Assembly (NCBI GenBank): GCA_018703155.1 | Contig: JABJGS010000079.1 | Coordinates: 1 to 64,000 of the forward strand | Length of the DNA stretch: 64,000 nt | Reading direction: 5' to 3' | Source of the DNA: Francisellaceae bacterium | Lineage (GTDB): Bacteria; Pseudomonadota; Gammaproteobacteria; UBA6186; Azoamicaceae | In this document: positions 46,925 through 56,358 of the stretch, piece by piece | Layout of the letters: each line of letters opens with the position of its first letter | Position numbering within the stretch: the stretch's first letter is position 1 | Notes under the pieces: model-generated | The model's input: only the letters and a program-made list of their open reading frames with translations | The model's database searches: none | Told to the model about the DNA's origin: nothing | Translations under genes and position numbers: made by a program

Positions 46925-46974
46925 GCTAGACTAACCTTAAATCAAGACAGTGTTTTTTAACATAGGTTATTAGC
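46925..46974 (+). promoter_or_regulatory. Possible leader hairpin over the metN ribosome binding site
   Basis: GCTA-x3-TAACC can pair with GGTTA-x-TAGC across about 28 bases. The right arm contains the AGG that serves as ribosome binding site, ending two bases before the ATG. It could regulate translation; it does not match a riboswitch I recognise. Confidence 0.25.
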
Positions 46975-46976
46975 AG

Positions 46977-48014
46977 ATGCTAAATGTTAAAGATTTAGAA
47001 ATTCCTTATTATGTTCCAGGCTCATCACAGACAAATTACTTAAAGAATTTAAGTTTTGAGCTCAATCCCAATGAAGTTTTGGGTATCGTTTCACGCAACC
47101 AAGTTAGTAAGCCAGCCCTTCTTGCTTGCCTGCTTCAAAACCAAAAACCATTATCAGGCTCTATTTCCATAGGAAAGCAAAATTTAAACCTGCTAAGTGG
47201 TAAACCGTTGCGGCAAGCAAGATCTTTAATAGGTTATGTTTCTTGCGAAAACGACTTGCTTAGTGGACGTTCCGTCCTTGAAAATCTAGAATTACCTCTT
47301 CGATTTCGAGGACTCAAGCGTAGTGAGATTTCACATTTAACTACGCCACTAGTAGAGTACTTCGATTTACATGAAATTTTGCGTAAACGGCCAAGAAATT
47401 TAAACAACTATGAAATAACTAAAGTTAAGATTGCTAGAGCCCTTGTTAATAAACCCAAAGTTCTTATTATGGATGACATAACAAGTAACCTTGACATCAA
47501 AGGCACTCAAAATATTATTAGTAAGTTACGCCACATGCGCAGGAACTACGACAAAGCTATTGTTATGTTCACTCAAGATATTGATGCCATTAAATCCATT
47601 TGTGATGAAGTATCAGTTTTACACAATGACCAAATAATGAGCGAAGGCAATACAGCTCAATTTATTGTTAATCCCAAGCACATTTGTAGTCAGGATATAA
47701 TTAAAAGCTTTGCTAGAGCAGAACTACCATGGGCAATTCGTAAACGACTTAAGAGCCAATCTGCAAATGGTCTTAATGCTATAGTTAGAACCGCATTTAT
47801 CGACGCAATTGCTCCTGAAACAATTTTATCACATATAATTGATAACTTTGGTATCAAGATTAACATAATAAATTCTTATTCAGAGCTAATTCAAAACTAT
47901 GGTTGTCACGTTTCATACATAGAATTAATTGGTAATGAACAGCAAATTGAATTATCAATCGACCATTTAACTCAAAATCGTCTTTACACAGAGGTGCTAG
48001 GATATGTTACATGA
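46977..48014 (+). CDS. metN: MetN-like ABC ATPase with degenerate catalytic motifs
   Basis: 345 residues that align along the whole MetN length, including the C-terminal NIL domain (about 262-345). The nucleotide-binding motifs are all altered. Walker A is SRNQVSKPA instead of GASGAGKST, keeping only the Lys. The signature is LNNYE instead of LSGGQ. Walker B ends IMDD rather than CDE, and the switch His is Gln in MFTQD. ATP hydrolysis is therefore doubtful. The frame is intact and it overlaps metI by 11 bases. No substrate-binding metQ gene follows. It may be an early decaying gene or a repurposed subunit. Confidence 0.78.
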   Translation: MLNVKDLEIPYYVPGSSQTNYLKNLSFELNPNEVLGIVSRNQVSKPALLACLLQNQKPLSGSISIGKQNLNLLSGKPLRQARSLIGYVSCENDLLSGRSVLENLELPLRFRGLKRSEISHLTTPLVEYFDLHEILRKRPRNLNNYEITKVKIARALVNKPKVLIMDDITSNLDIKGTQNIISKLRHMRRNYDKAIVMFTQDIDAIKSICDEVSVLHNDQIMSEGNTAQFIVNPKHICSQDIIKSFARAELPWAIRKRLKSQSANGLNAIVRTAFIDAIAPETILSHIIDNFGIKINIINSYSELIQNYGCHVSYIELIGNEQQIELSIDHLTQNRLYTEVLGYVT

Positions 48015-48633
48015 CATTGCAAACGCGTTACTTGAAACTATATACACAGTACTAATTGCAAGCATCCCTGTTACTATACTTGGTCTTTTAATAAGTGTCG
48101 CTCATGTTAGTTTCAAACATCAGGACTTATATCAAAATAATGTTGCTGCAAAGTTATTAGATATGATAGTTAACACATCATTTAAACTGCCATATTTTGT
48201 TCTTATAATTGCATTTATTCCTTTTGGCAAAATGATGGCAAATATATTCCAAAGTAATATTGCCGCCATTATCCCTATAGTATTAGCAACTTTACCGGTA
48301 TTCATTCATCACACATCAAAGTCTTTGCAAAACACACCTGATGCCTTACTAAGCATGGCTATTACAAATGGAGCTTCAAAAGTACAATTAATCCGTAATA
48401 TTATCCTCCAAGAAGCTAAATATGACATCATCAAAGCTTATGGAACAACTTTGATAGCAATTGTGAGTTGTTCTACTATAGCTGGTATCGTTGGTGTTCA
48501 AGGACTTGGTAAACTTTTAGTTGAAAAAGGCTATAGAAATTTTGAAGCCAGTTATGTAATTGGAATTATTATAGCTCTAGCATTATTAAACCAAGTAATC
48601 AGCTCTGCAACCAATGAATTAAGCAAAAAATAA
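48004..48633 (+). CDS. metI: MetI-like ABC permease
   Basis: 209 residues with five membrane segments, matching the D-methionine permease MetI. The cytoplasmic coupling loop AITNGASKVQLIRNIILQEA fits the EAA motif (usually EAA...G...I...LP), and GIVGVQGLGKL follows. The permease looks intact, in contrast to its ATPase. Starts inside the 3' end of metN. The binding protein MetQ is not in the window. Confidence 0.85.
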   Translation: MLHDIANALLETIYTVLIASIPVTILGLLISVAHVSFKHQDLYQNNVAAKLLDMIVNTSFKLPYFVLIIAFIPFGKMMANIFQSNIAAIIPIVLATLPVFIHHTSKSLQNTPDALLSMAITNGASKVQLIRNIILQEAKYDIIKAYGTTLIAIVSCSTIAGIVGVQGLGKLLVEKGYRNFEASYVIGIIIALALLNQVISSATNELSKK

Positions 48634-48812
48634 CTTAGCTTTACAAATAATTATTATAAAAGGCTTTAATATTAATTAAAAACACTAGCATTTAATATAA
48701 AAGAATGCTGAGATCTTCAACTCTATTACTCACAAATTGTACAACATTTGTAATTATATCTTTTTTAAGGTTTCATACAGTAAATGGTTCTTCGAAAATA
48801 AGGAATGTTAAG

Positions 48813-49562
48813 ATGGGACTTTATGAGCTGGCTGCTGGGTTTATAAGCCAAATGTCAATTGCAAGCCTTAACTTAGGGGCAGATGAAAAATTCAATGATT
48901 CCAATCAACAATTAGATAATATTAATCATCATGTAGAAAATTTAAATACTGAGTTTGTAAAATTGCAAGAGGAAGCTGATATTTTAACAGCCAATGATTT
49001 CAAAGAATTAATAACTAATGCTAAAAAATCTTTCACCGATTTATATAGTACAATTTCTCAGATGGACGAGTTATTCGAAGGAATAAGAGAATATTCCATT
49101 AAAATCAGTGAGCATACTGAGAATAATACAAAGACCTGTAATGAGTATATGGCAGCATTAAATATACGTTATGTTAAATTTCAAGAGTTAAGAGTTTCAT
49201 GTCATAACAATTATGCTACGGCCAAAAGAAGTGTTGCTAGAATTAGTGAGCCTTTGAAAATAGCTCAAAAACAAAAAAATCTCTCTGATGAACAGTTACG
49301 TGAAACACAAGATCGAGCAGCTCAAGAATTACGTGACCAAGAAGCTCGTACAGCTCAAGAATTACGCAAACAGGAAGAACGGTCAGCACAGGAAATGCGT
49401 GAAAAAGAAAGGCTCGCCAAGATTGAAGAGGAAGAATTTATTCGAGAATACGATATTATTGGCAATGAAAGTGATGAATTCGATATAAAAGAAGATGGCC
49501 TCTCTAAACCTAAAAAAGAAGACCCAACATCCACACCTAAGGTTTCCAACTGGCTTTGGTAA
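48813..49562 (+). CDS. Coiled-coil protein with 11-residue repeats
   Basis: 249 residues from the ATG at 48813, preferred because AAGGAA lies upstream; an in-frame ATG at 48705 would add a hydrophobic 36-residue extension. The protein is helical and charged. Residues 168-200 are three 11-residue repeats of the form R-[AST]-A-Q-E-[LM]-R-x-[QK]-E-x, predicted to form a long coiled coil. The C-terminus is acidic and then Pro/Ser-rich, ending NWLW. I do not recognise the family; coiled coils of this kind occur in effectors and in filament proteins. Confidence 0.6.
   Translation: MGLYELAAGFISQMSIASLNLGADEKFNDSNQQLDNINHHVENLNTEFVKLQEEADILTANDFKELITNAKKSFTDLYSTISQMDELFEGIREYSIKISEHTENNTKTCNEYMAALNIRYVKFQELRVSCHNNYATAKRSVARISEPLKIAQKQKNLSDEQLRETQDRAAQELRDQEARTAQELRKQEERSAQEMREKERLAKIEEEEFIREYDIIGNESDEFDIKEDGLSKPKKEDPTSTPKVSNWLW
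49314..49412 (+). repeat. Three 33-bp tandem units inside the coiled-coil gene
   Basis: Units at 49314, 49347 and 49380 encode RAAQELRDQEA, RTAQELRKQEE and RSAQEMREKER. The DNA copies differ at several third positions, so the duplication is not recent. Confidence 0.7.
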
Positions 49563-49656
49563 AGCTACTTATAGTTATAACCAATTAAATATCACTTGGC
49601 TCTACTATTATCATATCTAATGAGAGTCTACATTACGTCTGGTTAACCATTAAATT

Positions 49657-49685
49657 TTGACATTCACGATTAAAATCCATTATTA
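49657..49685 (+). promoter_or_regulatory. Possible promoter for the second MFS gene
   Basis: A perfect TTGACA is followed 17 bases later by TTATTA, a weak -10. The start codon is 107 bases further on. Confidence 0.3.
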
Positions 49686-49792
49686 CAGCAAAAAAAATCA
49701 CATACTTGCAGTTTATCTTAGATATATCATCGAAATTTGCATAATATATAGTTAATAGTTAGAATCTCAAAACATGCCTACCCGGAACACTT

Positions 49793-51001
49793 ATGCGCTG
49801 GCTTTTTTGGTCTATAGCAAGTTTTTTCTACTTATATGAATTTATCCATAGAGTATTTCCTGGAATTGTAGTTCCTGAACTTATGGCTGACTTTAGAATA
49901 AGCTCTGCTCTTATTGGTCTAATCTCTGCTGCCTATTATTACTCCTATGCATTGTGCCAAATTCCTGTAGGTTTAATTCTAGATAGATTTGGTCCAAGAC
50001 GCTCTTTAACTATTGCAGCACTTTTAGTTGCAAGTGGAAGTTTATTATTTTCTCATACAGATAATCTATCTATGGCTATATTCAGCCGCATAATTATTGG
50101 TATTGGATCTTCATTTTCTTTTGTTGGTTGCCTAAAAATAGCTACTGACTGGTTCCCATCAAGTAAACTAGGACTATTGGTAGGGCTAACTAATTTATTA
50201 GGAGTTACAGGAGCAATATTTGGTGGCAAACCTTTAGCTCATATTGTTGATGCCTTTGGCTGGCGTATAGTAATGTACACTTACAGTATTGTTGGTGTTG
50301 TTTGCTCGATCCTAATTTATTCTATAGTCCGTGATAAAAAGGGGTGTGATCTAAAAGTATGTCGCTCAAGTATAACTGAAGGCCTCTTCCTTACTGCTAA
50401 AAACCCATATATATGGTTATTCTCCTTTATTGCCGCGCTACTAGTCGTCCCGATTGCAACCTACTCTGAACTTTGGGGAACAACTTACCTTATGAATGAA
50501 TTAGAGCTAGATAAACCACAGGCAGCAGCGATTACTACCATAACTTTCCTTGGCGTTGCCATTGGAGGACCTTTGATTGGTTGGGCATCAGATTACTGCA
50601 AATCTAAAGTAACCCCCATGCTATTTGGCAATATTGGAGCAATGTGTTGCTTATTAGCCATTCTATTTGGGCATATTGAAAACATGAATATACTTATGCT
50701 TACTCATATCTGTCTTGGTTTCTTCACTAGCTCAATGCTAGTCTGTTTTACAATTAACGCTCAGAAAGTCCCAGCACACTGTAGAGCTACAGCTATTGGT
50801 TTCACTAACATGATGGTTATGTCCTTTAGTACTTTCTTTCAAATAATTTGCGGCCAAATCATGGATCACTCACCTGCGGAAATTGAGTTTTTCGGCAACA
50901 AGCTAAGCAACTATCAGTTTGCCATGCTGCCTATTCTTGTTTGCTCTGTTATCTCACTAATAACTCTTTTAAATTTGTACAAATTCCATAGAGAAGTTTA
51001 G
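49793..51001 (+). CDS. MFS transporter, paralogue of the one at 31377
   Basis: 402 residues with about 12 membrane segments. SFFYLYEFIHRVFPGIVVPEL and GLILDRFGPRR mark the major facilitator superfamily, and the segment GLTNLLGVTGAIFGGKPLAH matches the other copy closely (GLTNFLGILGAIFAQKPLA). The substrate is unknown. Start codon ATG with a poor ribosome binding site. Followed by nhaD after 71 bases. Confidence 0.88.
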   Translation: MRWLFWSIASFFYLYEFIHRVFPGIVVPELMADFRISSALIGLISAAYYYSYALCQIPVGLILDRFGPRRSLTIAALLVASGSLLFSHTDNLSMAIFSRIIIGIGSSFSFVGCLKIATDWFPSSKLGLLVGLTNLLGVTGAIFGGKPLAHIVDAFGWRIVMYTYSIVGVVCSILIYSIVRDKKGCDLKVCRSSITEGLFLTAKNPYIWLFSFIAALLVVPIATYSELWGTTYLMNELELDKPQAAAITTITFLGVAIGGPLIGWASDYCKSKVTPMLFGNIGAMCCLLAILFGHIENMNILMLTHICLGFFTSSMLVCFTINAQKVPAHCRATAIGFTNMMVMSFSTFFQIICGQIMDHSPAEIEFFGNKLSNYQFAMLPILVCSVISLITLLNLYKFHREV

Positions 51002-51072
51002 CTACAGATAAACTTGGAAAATTCCATAACTAAAAGTATAATTATACCAACTGTAATTCTTAGGGGATAAAT

Positions 51073-52533
51073 GTGCGTATTTTTCTGATATTAGCTAGTA
51101 TGCTAGTACCTGGCCTGTGTTTTGGCTCAAATGCTGACCAGCAGCGCTTTATGTTGGAAAATGCAACTGGACACTACCTAGCAATAACTGCCTTAGTTAT
51201 ATTCTGTCTAGCATATTCTCTTGTAATTTGTGAAGAGTTTATTCATCTACGTAAATCTAAACCAGTAACTCTCGCCGCGGGTATAATATGGGTTTTAGTT
51301 GCAATCATCGCTAAAGAGCATGGTGAATCTAACCTAGTTAACATGGCTATAAAACATAATATCTTAGAATACGGTGAATTATTTTTGTTCCTGCTATCTG
51401 CAATGACATATGTAAATGCAATGTCAGAGCGACAAATATTTTCTGCATTAAGATCTTGGCTAGTTAAGAAAAAGTTTTCTTTACGACAACTTTTCTGGGT
51501 TACTGGATGGTTAGCGTTCTTCATATCTCCTATAGCTGACAACCTAACTACTGCTCTATTAATGTGTGCAGTCCTCCTTGCTGTTGGCAAAAATAATAAA
51601 GCTTTTATTAGCTTGGGCTGTGTAAATATTGTTGTCGCAGCTAATGCCGGTGGTGCATTCAGTCCATTTGGTGACATAACTACTCTAATGGTGTGGCAAG
51701 CAGGTTTAGTACCCTTTACTACTTTCTTTGATATATTCATTCCATCAGTAGTCAGCTATGTGATCCCTGCACTAATTATGAGCTTTGCTGTTCCAGATGG
51801 ACAACCAGATGGCGACTCTGATGATGTTAAAATGCTATTTGGTGCTAAAAGAATTATGGGATTATTTCTACTAACCATAGCAACGGCTGTTAGTTTCCAT
51901 AACTTCCTTCACTTGCCTCCAGCTATTGGCATGATGACTGGTCTGGCATATCTTAAAATATTTGGATATTACCTTAAAATAAAGCAACAACGTGACCCAA
52001 CCAACACAAACTTTGCAACAGGAACGCATAATAATAAATTGAAAAAATACGATATCCTGAGAGAAGTTCAAAATGCTGAATGGGATACTTTGCTATTTTT
52101 CTACGGTGTAATTCTTTGTGTCGGCGGGCTTGCAACAATCGGATTCTTAGAGGCAGTGTCATCAAGCATGTACCACGATCTTGGTAGCGCTTTGTCTTTA
52201 TCTGAAGCTCACCTACAAACACCAGCCAATATTATTGTAGGTATTCTGTCTGCAATAGTTGATAACATTCCGGTGATGTTTGCAGTTCTAACAATGAACC
52301 CAAACATGAGCGAAGGCCAATGGCTATTAGTTACACTAACTGCAGGTATCGGTGGTAGCTTACTATCGGTTGGCTCTGCAGCAGGAGTAGCACTTATGGG
52401 TCAATCTAAAGGTATGTATACCTTCTTCAGCCACCTAAAGTGGACCTGGGCTATAGCAATTGGATATGTAGCTGGTATTGCATGCCATATATGGATAAAT
52501 GCTCATGATTTCACTGTGAAAGTTTATACATGA
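51073..52533 (+). CDS. nhaD: NhaD-type Na+/H+ antiporter
   Basis: 486 residues with a signal-like first segment (MRIFLILASMLVPGLCFG) and about 12 more membrane segments. The motifs ISPIADNLTTALLM, NAGGAFSPFGDITTLMVW and SAIVDNIPVMFAV are the conserved NhaD/ion-transporter signatures. The GTG start at 51073 has AGGGG six bases upstream. With the CPA1 antiporter at 44590 this gives two unrelated sodium exporters in one window. It ends on the base before the stop codon of the convergent sigma factor gene. Confidence 0.92.
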   Translation: MRIFLILASMLVPGLCFGSNADQQRFMLENATGHYLAITALVIFCLAYSLVICEEFIHLRKSKPVTLAAGIIWVLVAIIAKEHGESNLVNMAIKHNILEYGELFLFLLSAMTYVNAMSERQIFSALRSWLVKKKFSLRQLFWVTGWLAFFISPIADNLTTALLMCAVLLAVGKNNKAFISLGCVNIVVAANAGGAFSPFGDITTLMVWQAGLVPFTTFFDIFIPSVVSYVIPALIMSFAVPDGQPDGDSDDVKMLFGAKRIMGLFLLTIATAVSFHNFLHLPPAIGMMTGLAYLKIFGYYLKIKQQRDPTNTNFATGTHNNKLKKYDILREVQNAEWDTLLFFYGVILCVGGLATIGFLEAVSSSMYHDLGSALSLSEAHLQTPANIIVGILSAIVDNIPVMFAVLTMNPNMSEGQWLLVTLTAGIGGSLLSVGSAAGVALMGQSKGMYTFFSHLKWTWAIAIGYVAGIACHIWINAHDFTVKVYT

Positions 52534-53106
52534 TTACCTATACAGTGGATCAAATTTTGAACCAATAACTTCTCTAGCCCTGTAGATTCTGGATCGAACA
52601 GTTCCTATAGGGCACCCCATCACATTAGCGATTTGATCGTAGGTCATCCCATCCACATCTCGAAGCTGAATTACAGTTCTTAATTCAATTGGTAATTTTT
52701 CAACCTCATGGTTAAAAATTGAATTAATCTCCTCACAAATTAACATTTTTTCCGGACTACTATATTCACTTATATCCTGCTTGCTAATGTTATCTAAATC
52801 CCTAACATCATAATCTAAATCAGGTAACTTTCGCCCATTAGCAATTAAATGATTTTTTGCTGTATTCACGGCAATGCGATATATCCAAGTATAAAATGAA
52901 CTATTAAATTGAAATCGATCTAATGCCTTGTATGCTTTTATAAATGTCTCTTGTGTTATATCAAGAGCCTCACTTGGATCATGTACAAACCTGGTTACTA
53001 CTCTTGCAATTCGACATTGATATTTTATTACTAATTCATCGAAAACAAGTGTATTGCCTTTTTGAAATTCTCTTATTATTTCATCGTCTTTCAATTCTTT
53101 GGTCAA
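52534..53106 (-). CDS. rpoE: ECF sigma factor, RpoE type
   Basis: 190 residues. Region 2 shows FDELVIKYQCRIARVV and DITQETFIKAYKAL, then WIYRIAVNTAKNHL; region 4 shows RTVIQLRDVDGMTYDQIA and GTVRSRIYRARE. Length and sequence fit RpoE, the envelope-stress sigma factor. In most gammaproteobacteria rseA and rseB follow it; here the next gene downstream is nhaD on the other strand, so no anti-sigma gene is adjacent. Stop codons of rpoE and nhaD are back to back. Confidence 0.93.
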   Translation of the reverse strand: MTKELKDDEIIREFQKGNTLVFDELVIKYQCRIARVVTRFVHDPSEALDITQETFIKAYKALDRFQFNSSFYTWIYRIAVNTAKNHLIANGRKLPDLDYDVRDLDNISKQDISEYSSPEKMLICEEINSIFNHEVEKLPIELRTVIQLRDVDGMTYDQIANVMGCPIGTVRSRIYRAREVIGSKFDPLYR

Positions 53107-53222
53107 TTTATTAAAACCTCATTTATTGTTGTAATTATGCGTGTTTCATCAAAATTTATTATATGTATATTTGAAATTTAAACCATTTCGGATGAAAAGT
53201 GTGTGATATTAAAAGTATTTAA

Positions 53223-53642
53223 TTAATGTATCAGCACACATTGACAATAAAGTGATAGTCTACGGAAGTCTTCTAGTGTGACTGCATCATAAAAAATTGT
53301 TATATATTCTATTTTGTTATTGTGCTTCACTTTTAAGACAATACAAAAAGTACTTGTATATACTTTATGTATATTATTAGTTCTAATCACCAGGCCATTA
53401 TTCCTATGCAGTTTATAATCCCCATTTAAAAACTCAATAAAAATAATTGATGTGCCTATATTTCGTAATGCATGTCTCCGAATGAACTTGTTAGCAGATA
53501 AGATCATATAAGCTAGGATAAGTAGTTTGAAAATCCATATAAATTTTACAATACATAAAACATAAGTCATTAACACAACAAGAAGAGTGTTTATTGTAAA
53601 TAGGAATTGAGAACTCCCTAAACTGACTCTAAAGCTTCGCAA
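53223..53642 (-). CDS. YgfX/CptA-like membrane protein
   Basis: 139 residues with two membrane segments (about 15-33 and 36-52) followed by a cytoplasmic beta-rich domain. The topology, the size and the overlap with sdhE by 25 bases all fit YgfX (CptA), the membrane partner of SdhE, described in E. coli as affecting cytoskeleton polymerisation. The sequence itself is weakly conserved, so the call leans on context. Confidence 0.65.
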   Translation of the reverse strand: MRSFRVSLGSSQFLFTINTLLVVLMTYVLCIVKFIWIFKLLILAYMILSANKFIRRHALRNIGTSIIFIEFLNGDYKLHRNNGLVIRTNNIHKVYTSTFCIVLKVKHNNKIEYITIFYDAVTLEDFRRLSLYCQCVLIH

Positions 53643-53911
53643 TTTTCTTTTTTAGCAACATATCTAATTAGTAAAACTAAATCATGCAGTCTTGAGTCTT
53701 CTGGAGTAACGTTCTTAAATAGCCAGTCGAACAACTCTTGATCGGAGCTCTCAAGAAACTTTACAAATAATTGTTTTCCAGCATTACTCATACCATCAAA
53801 ATTATCATCAAAGAATGGAAGTAAAAGCTTATCCAACTCCAACATACCACGACGGCAATTCCACCTAACTTGCTCTTTACTGTTAATTTTAATTTCATTA
53901 TCATATAACAT
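53618..53911 (-). CDS. sdhE: Succinate dehydrogenase assembly factor SdhE
   Basis: 97 residues. WNCRRGMLELDKLLLPFFD contains the RG-x-x-E motif that binds SdhA and promotes covalent FAD attachment. Strong AAGGAGG before the ATG. It is followed by the YgfX-like gene and is divergent from ygfZ, the same arrangement as in E. coli. Confidence 0.93.
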   Translation of the reverse strand: MLYDNEIKINSKEQVRWNCRRGMLELDKLLLPFFDDNFDGMSNAGKQLFVKFLESSDQELFDWLFKNVTPEDSRLHDLVLLIRYVAKKENCEALESV

Positions 53912-53940
53912 TCTTCTACCTCCTTGTGAATAAGATTATT

Positions 53941-54843
53941 ATGTCAAATAACCAATATGAACATATACAAAGCTACATCAATACTATCGTAGCTGCTCAC
54001 CAACAAGATAGCTATAGGATAATTTGCATTGAAGGTGCAAATAGTGAAAAATTCCTCCAAGGGCAATTAAGCCTTGATGTATCCACAGTCAAAGACTTTA
54101 ATATTCAACCTGGCTCATATTGTGAGATTAAAGGCAGAATAGAATCAATTTTCATGCTATTTAAAATCACAGATACATTCTATATGCTAATCCCTAAAAA
54201 TAACATGCAATTAACTATTAATGAATTAAGTAAATATTCTATGCTTTCTAGAGTATCAGTAAAGGAATATTCAGATTTTATTAACTTTCAATTAACAGGC
54301 ATTGATATAGAAAATATTTTCAAATCCACACCTACACCAGGGAAATTATTAGAAACTAAATATGGATATTTATATTCATCCCTAAGTGGTGGGTATGGGC
54401 TGTTATCAAAAACAAACCAACAACAATCTGTACTATCTTTGTTTGAAGCAAACAATATAGAGCTTACTAAATTTGACTTTTCAAAAACAAAAAAAATATT
54501 ATCTAAATTTCCTGAAGTATATGAAAAATCTCGAGGTTTATTTTTACCTCATTATATTGGTGCAATAAATAAAAATTTAGTAAATTTCAGTAAAGGCTGT
54601 TTTCGAGGACAAGAAATTATAGCTAGAATGCAATATAAAACTAAAATTTACAAATATGAGCCTATAATCTGTACATTCGATCATAATTCAACTATTTGTG
54701 AAGGCGATCCTGTTAAGTCTAAAGATAAAACTGTAGGTAATATTATAATTGTTGATAATGAGAAGGGTATAGCACTAGCAATGGTTGCTAAAAACTCTTT
54801 AGAGGTGCATACCAACGATATACACCTTGAAATAATAAGCTAA
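53941..54843 (+). CDS. ygfZ: Folate-binding iron-sulfur cluster protein YgfZ
   Basis: 300 residues of the GcvT-like YgfZ family, a tetrahydrofolate-dependent helper of iron-sulfur enzymes. The hallmark K-G-C-[YF]-x-G-Q-E is present as KGCFRGQE, and the N-terminal [10 protein letters not shown] fits. The start is uncertain: GTG at 53926 or ATG at 53941, neither with a good ribosome binding site. Only 14-29 bases separate it from the divergent sdhE start. Its stop overlaps that of lysS. Confidence 0.88.
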   Translation: MSNNQYEHIQSYINTIVAAHQQDSYRIICIEGANSEKFLQGQLSLDVSTVKDFNIQPGSYCEIKGRIESIFMLFKITDTFYMLIPKNNMQLTINELSKYSMLSRVSVKEYSDFINFQLTGIDIENIFKSTPTPGKLLETKYGYLYSSLSGGYGLLSKTNQQQSVLSLFEANNIELTKFDFSKTKKILSKFPEVYEKSRGLFLPHYIGAINKNLVNFSKGCFRGQEIIARMQYKTKIYKYEPIICTFDHNSTICEGDPVKSKDKTVGNIIIVDNEKGIALAMVAKNSLEVHTNDIHLEIIS

Positions 54844-56357
54844 TTTATATCTACTCTCTTCATTTGAGGGAATAAGATCACATCTTTTATAGTAGGAGCG
54901 TCGGTATAAAGCATCACTAATCTATCAATCCCAATACCTTCCCCTGCAGTAGGTGGCATCCCATACTCTAAAGCTCTTATATAATCGGCATCATAATGCA
55001 TTGCCTCATCATCACCAGCTTCCTTCTCTTTAACTTGAGCTCTAAATCTTTCTGCTTGCTCTTCAGGATCATTTAACTCTGAAAATCCATTGGCAATTTC
55101 TCTTCCGGCAATAAACATCTCAAATCTATCTGTGATTTCAGGATCATTATCATTTTTTCTTGCCAGAGGTGACACCTCTGTTGGATATGCAGTTATAAAT
55201 GTTGGATTTAATAATTTATGCTCAACAGTCTCTTCAAAAATTTCCATTTGCAACTTACCTTGTCCCCAAGATTCTTCTACTTTACAATTAAGTGTACGTA
55301 AAACATTACGAAGGTAATCTATATTATTAAGTTTATCTTTCTCTATATCATTATTATATTTTGCAATAGATTCAACAATTGTTAATCTTGTAAAAGGTTT
55401 AGAAAAATCTATTTCCTGTCCTTGATAAGTAATTTTTGTATCTCCAGCAACAAGAACAGTTAAACCTCGCAGCATTTCTTCAGTTAAATCCATTAAATCA
55501 TTAAAATCTGAGTATGCTTGGTAGAATTCCAGCATAGTAAATTCAGGATTATGTCTAGTTGACAACCCCTCATTCCTAAAATTTCTATTAATTTCAAATA
55601 CACGATCAAAACCACCAACAACTAACCTCTTTAAATACAATTCAGGAGCCACGCGTAAAAATAAGTCCATATCAAGAGCATTGTGATGCGTTGTAAATGG
55701 TCTAGCAGTAGCACCACCAGGAATAGGATGCATCATTGGTGTTTCTACTTCTAAGAATCTTTTCCCTAGTAAAAAACCACGTATATATTGTATTATATTA
55801 GCTCTCTGGAAAAAGGTATTTCTAGTATCTTTATTGATAATCAAATCCACATAGCGTTGACGATACTTAGTTTCCTGATCTTGCAAACCATGCCACTTAT
55901 CAGGTAGTGGTCTTAATGATTTTGTTAGGTGTTTAGTCATATTGGCCTTAACAGAAAGCTCGCCAGTTTTAGTTTTGAAAATCACGCCCTCAATTGCACA
56001 AACATCACCAACATCCCAACTTTTAAACTCTTCATATGAACCACTGATTAAATTTTGCTGTTTTACATATATTTGCAAATTTCCAGTCATATCTTTTATG
56101 TTTATAAAACTAGCTTTTCCCATCATGCGTCGAGACATCACTCTTCCAGCGACAGCTACATGTATGTCTTCTTCCTCTAAAATTTCTTTCGATTTATCAT
56201 TAAGCTTATCAATAAGATCACCGATAAAATTTCTAATCTTAAAATTATTAGGGTATGCCTTATTTTCTTCACGCAAATTGCTAAGTTTTTTTCTACGTTC
56301 TTGCATTTGCTCATTTAAATCAACTTTTTCTAATTTTGCTTCTTCTTGTTCATTCAT
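54840..56357 (-). CDS. lysS: Lysyl-tRNA synthetase (class II)
   Basis: 505 residues. An N-terminal OB-fold anticodon-binding domain (about 60-160) precedes the class II core with motif 2 [20 protein letters not shown] and motif 3 [12 protein letters not shown]. It follows prfB with one base between stop and start, the conserved gammaproteobacterial prfB-lysS operon. The stop codon overlaps that of ygfZ. Confidence 0.97.
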   Translation of the reverse strand: MNEQEEAKLEKVDLNEQMQERRKKLSNLREENKAYPNNFKIRNFIGDLIDKLNDKSKEILEEEDIHVAVAGRVMSRRMMGKASFINIKDMTGNLQIYVKQQNLISGSYEEFKSWDVGDVCAIEGVIFKTKTGELSVKANMTKHLTKSLRPLPDKWHGLQDQETKYRQRYVDLIINKDTRNTFFQRANIIQYIRGFLLGKRFLEVETPMMHPIPGGATARPFTTHHNALDMDLFLRVAPELYLKRLVVGGFDRVFEINRNFRNEGLSTRHNPEFTMLEFYQAYSDFNDLMDLTEEMLRGLTVLVAGDTKITYQGQEIDFSKPFTRLTIVESIAKYNNDIEKDKLNNIDYLRNVLRTLNCKVEESWGQGKLQMEIFEETVEHKLLNPTFITAYPTEVSPLARKNDNDPEITDRFEMFIAGREIANGFSELNDPEEQAERFRAQVKEKEAGDDEAMHYDADYIRALEYGMPPTAGEGIGIDRLVMLYTDAPTIKDVILFPQMKRVDIN

Positions 56358-56358
56358 T

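Noticed and set aside
49314-49412. 33-bp repeats as a CRISPR array
   Set aside because: The units are adjacent without spacers and lie in frame inside a coding sequence.
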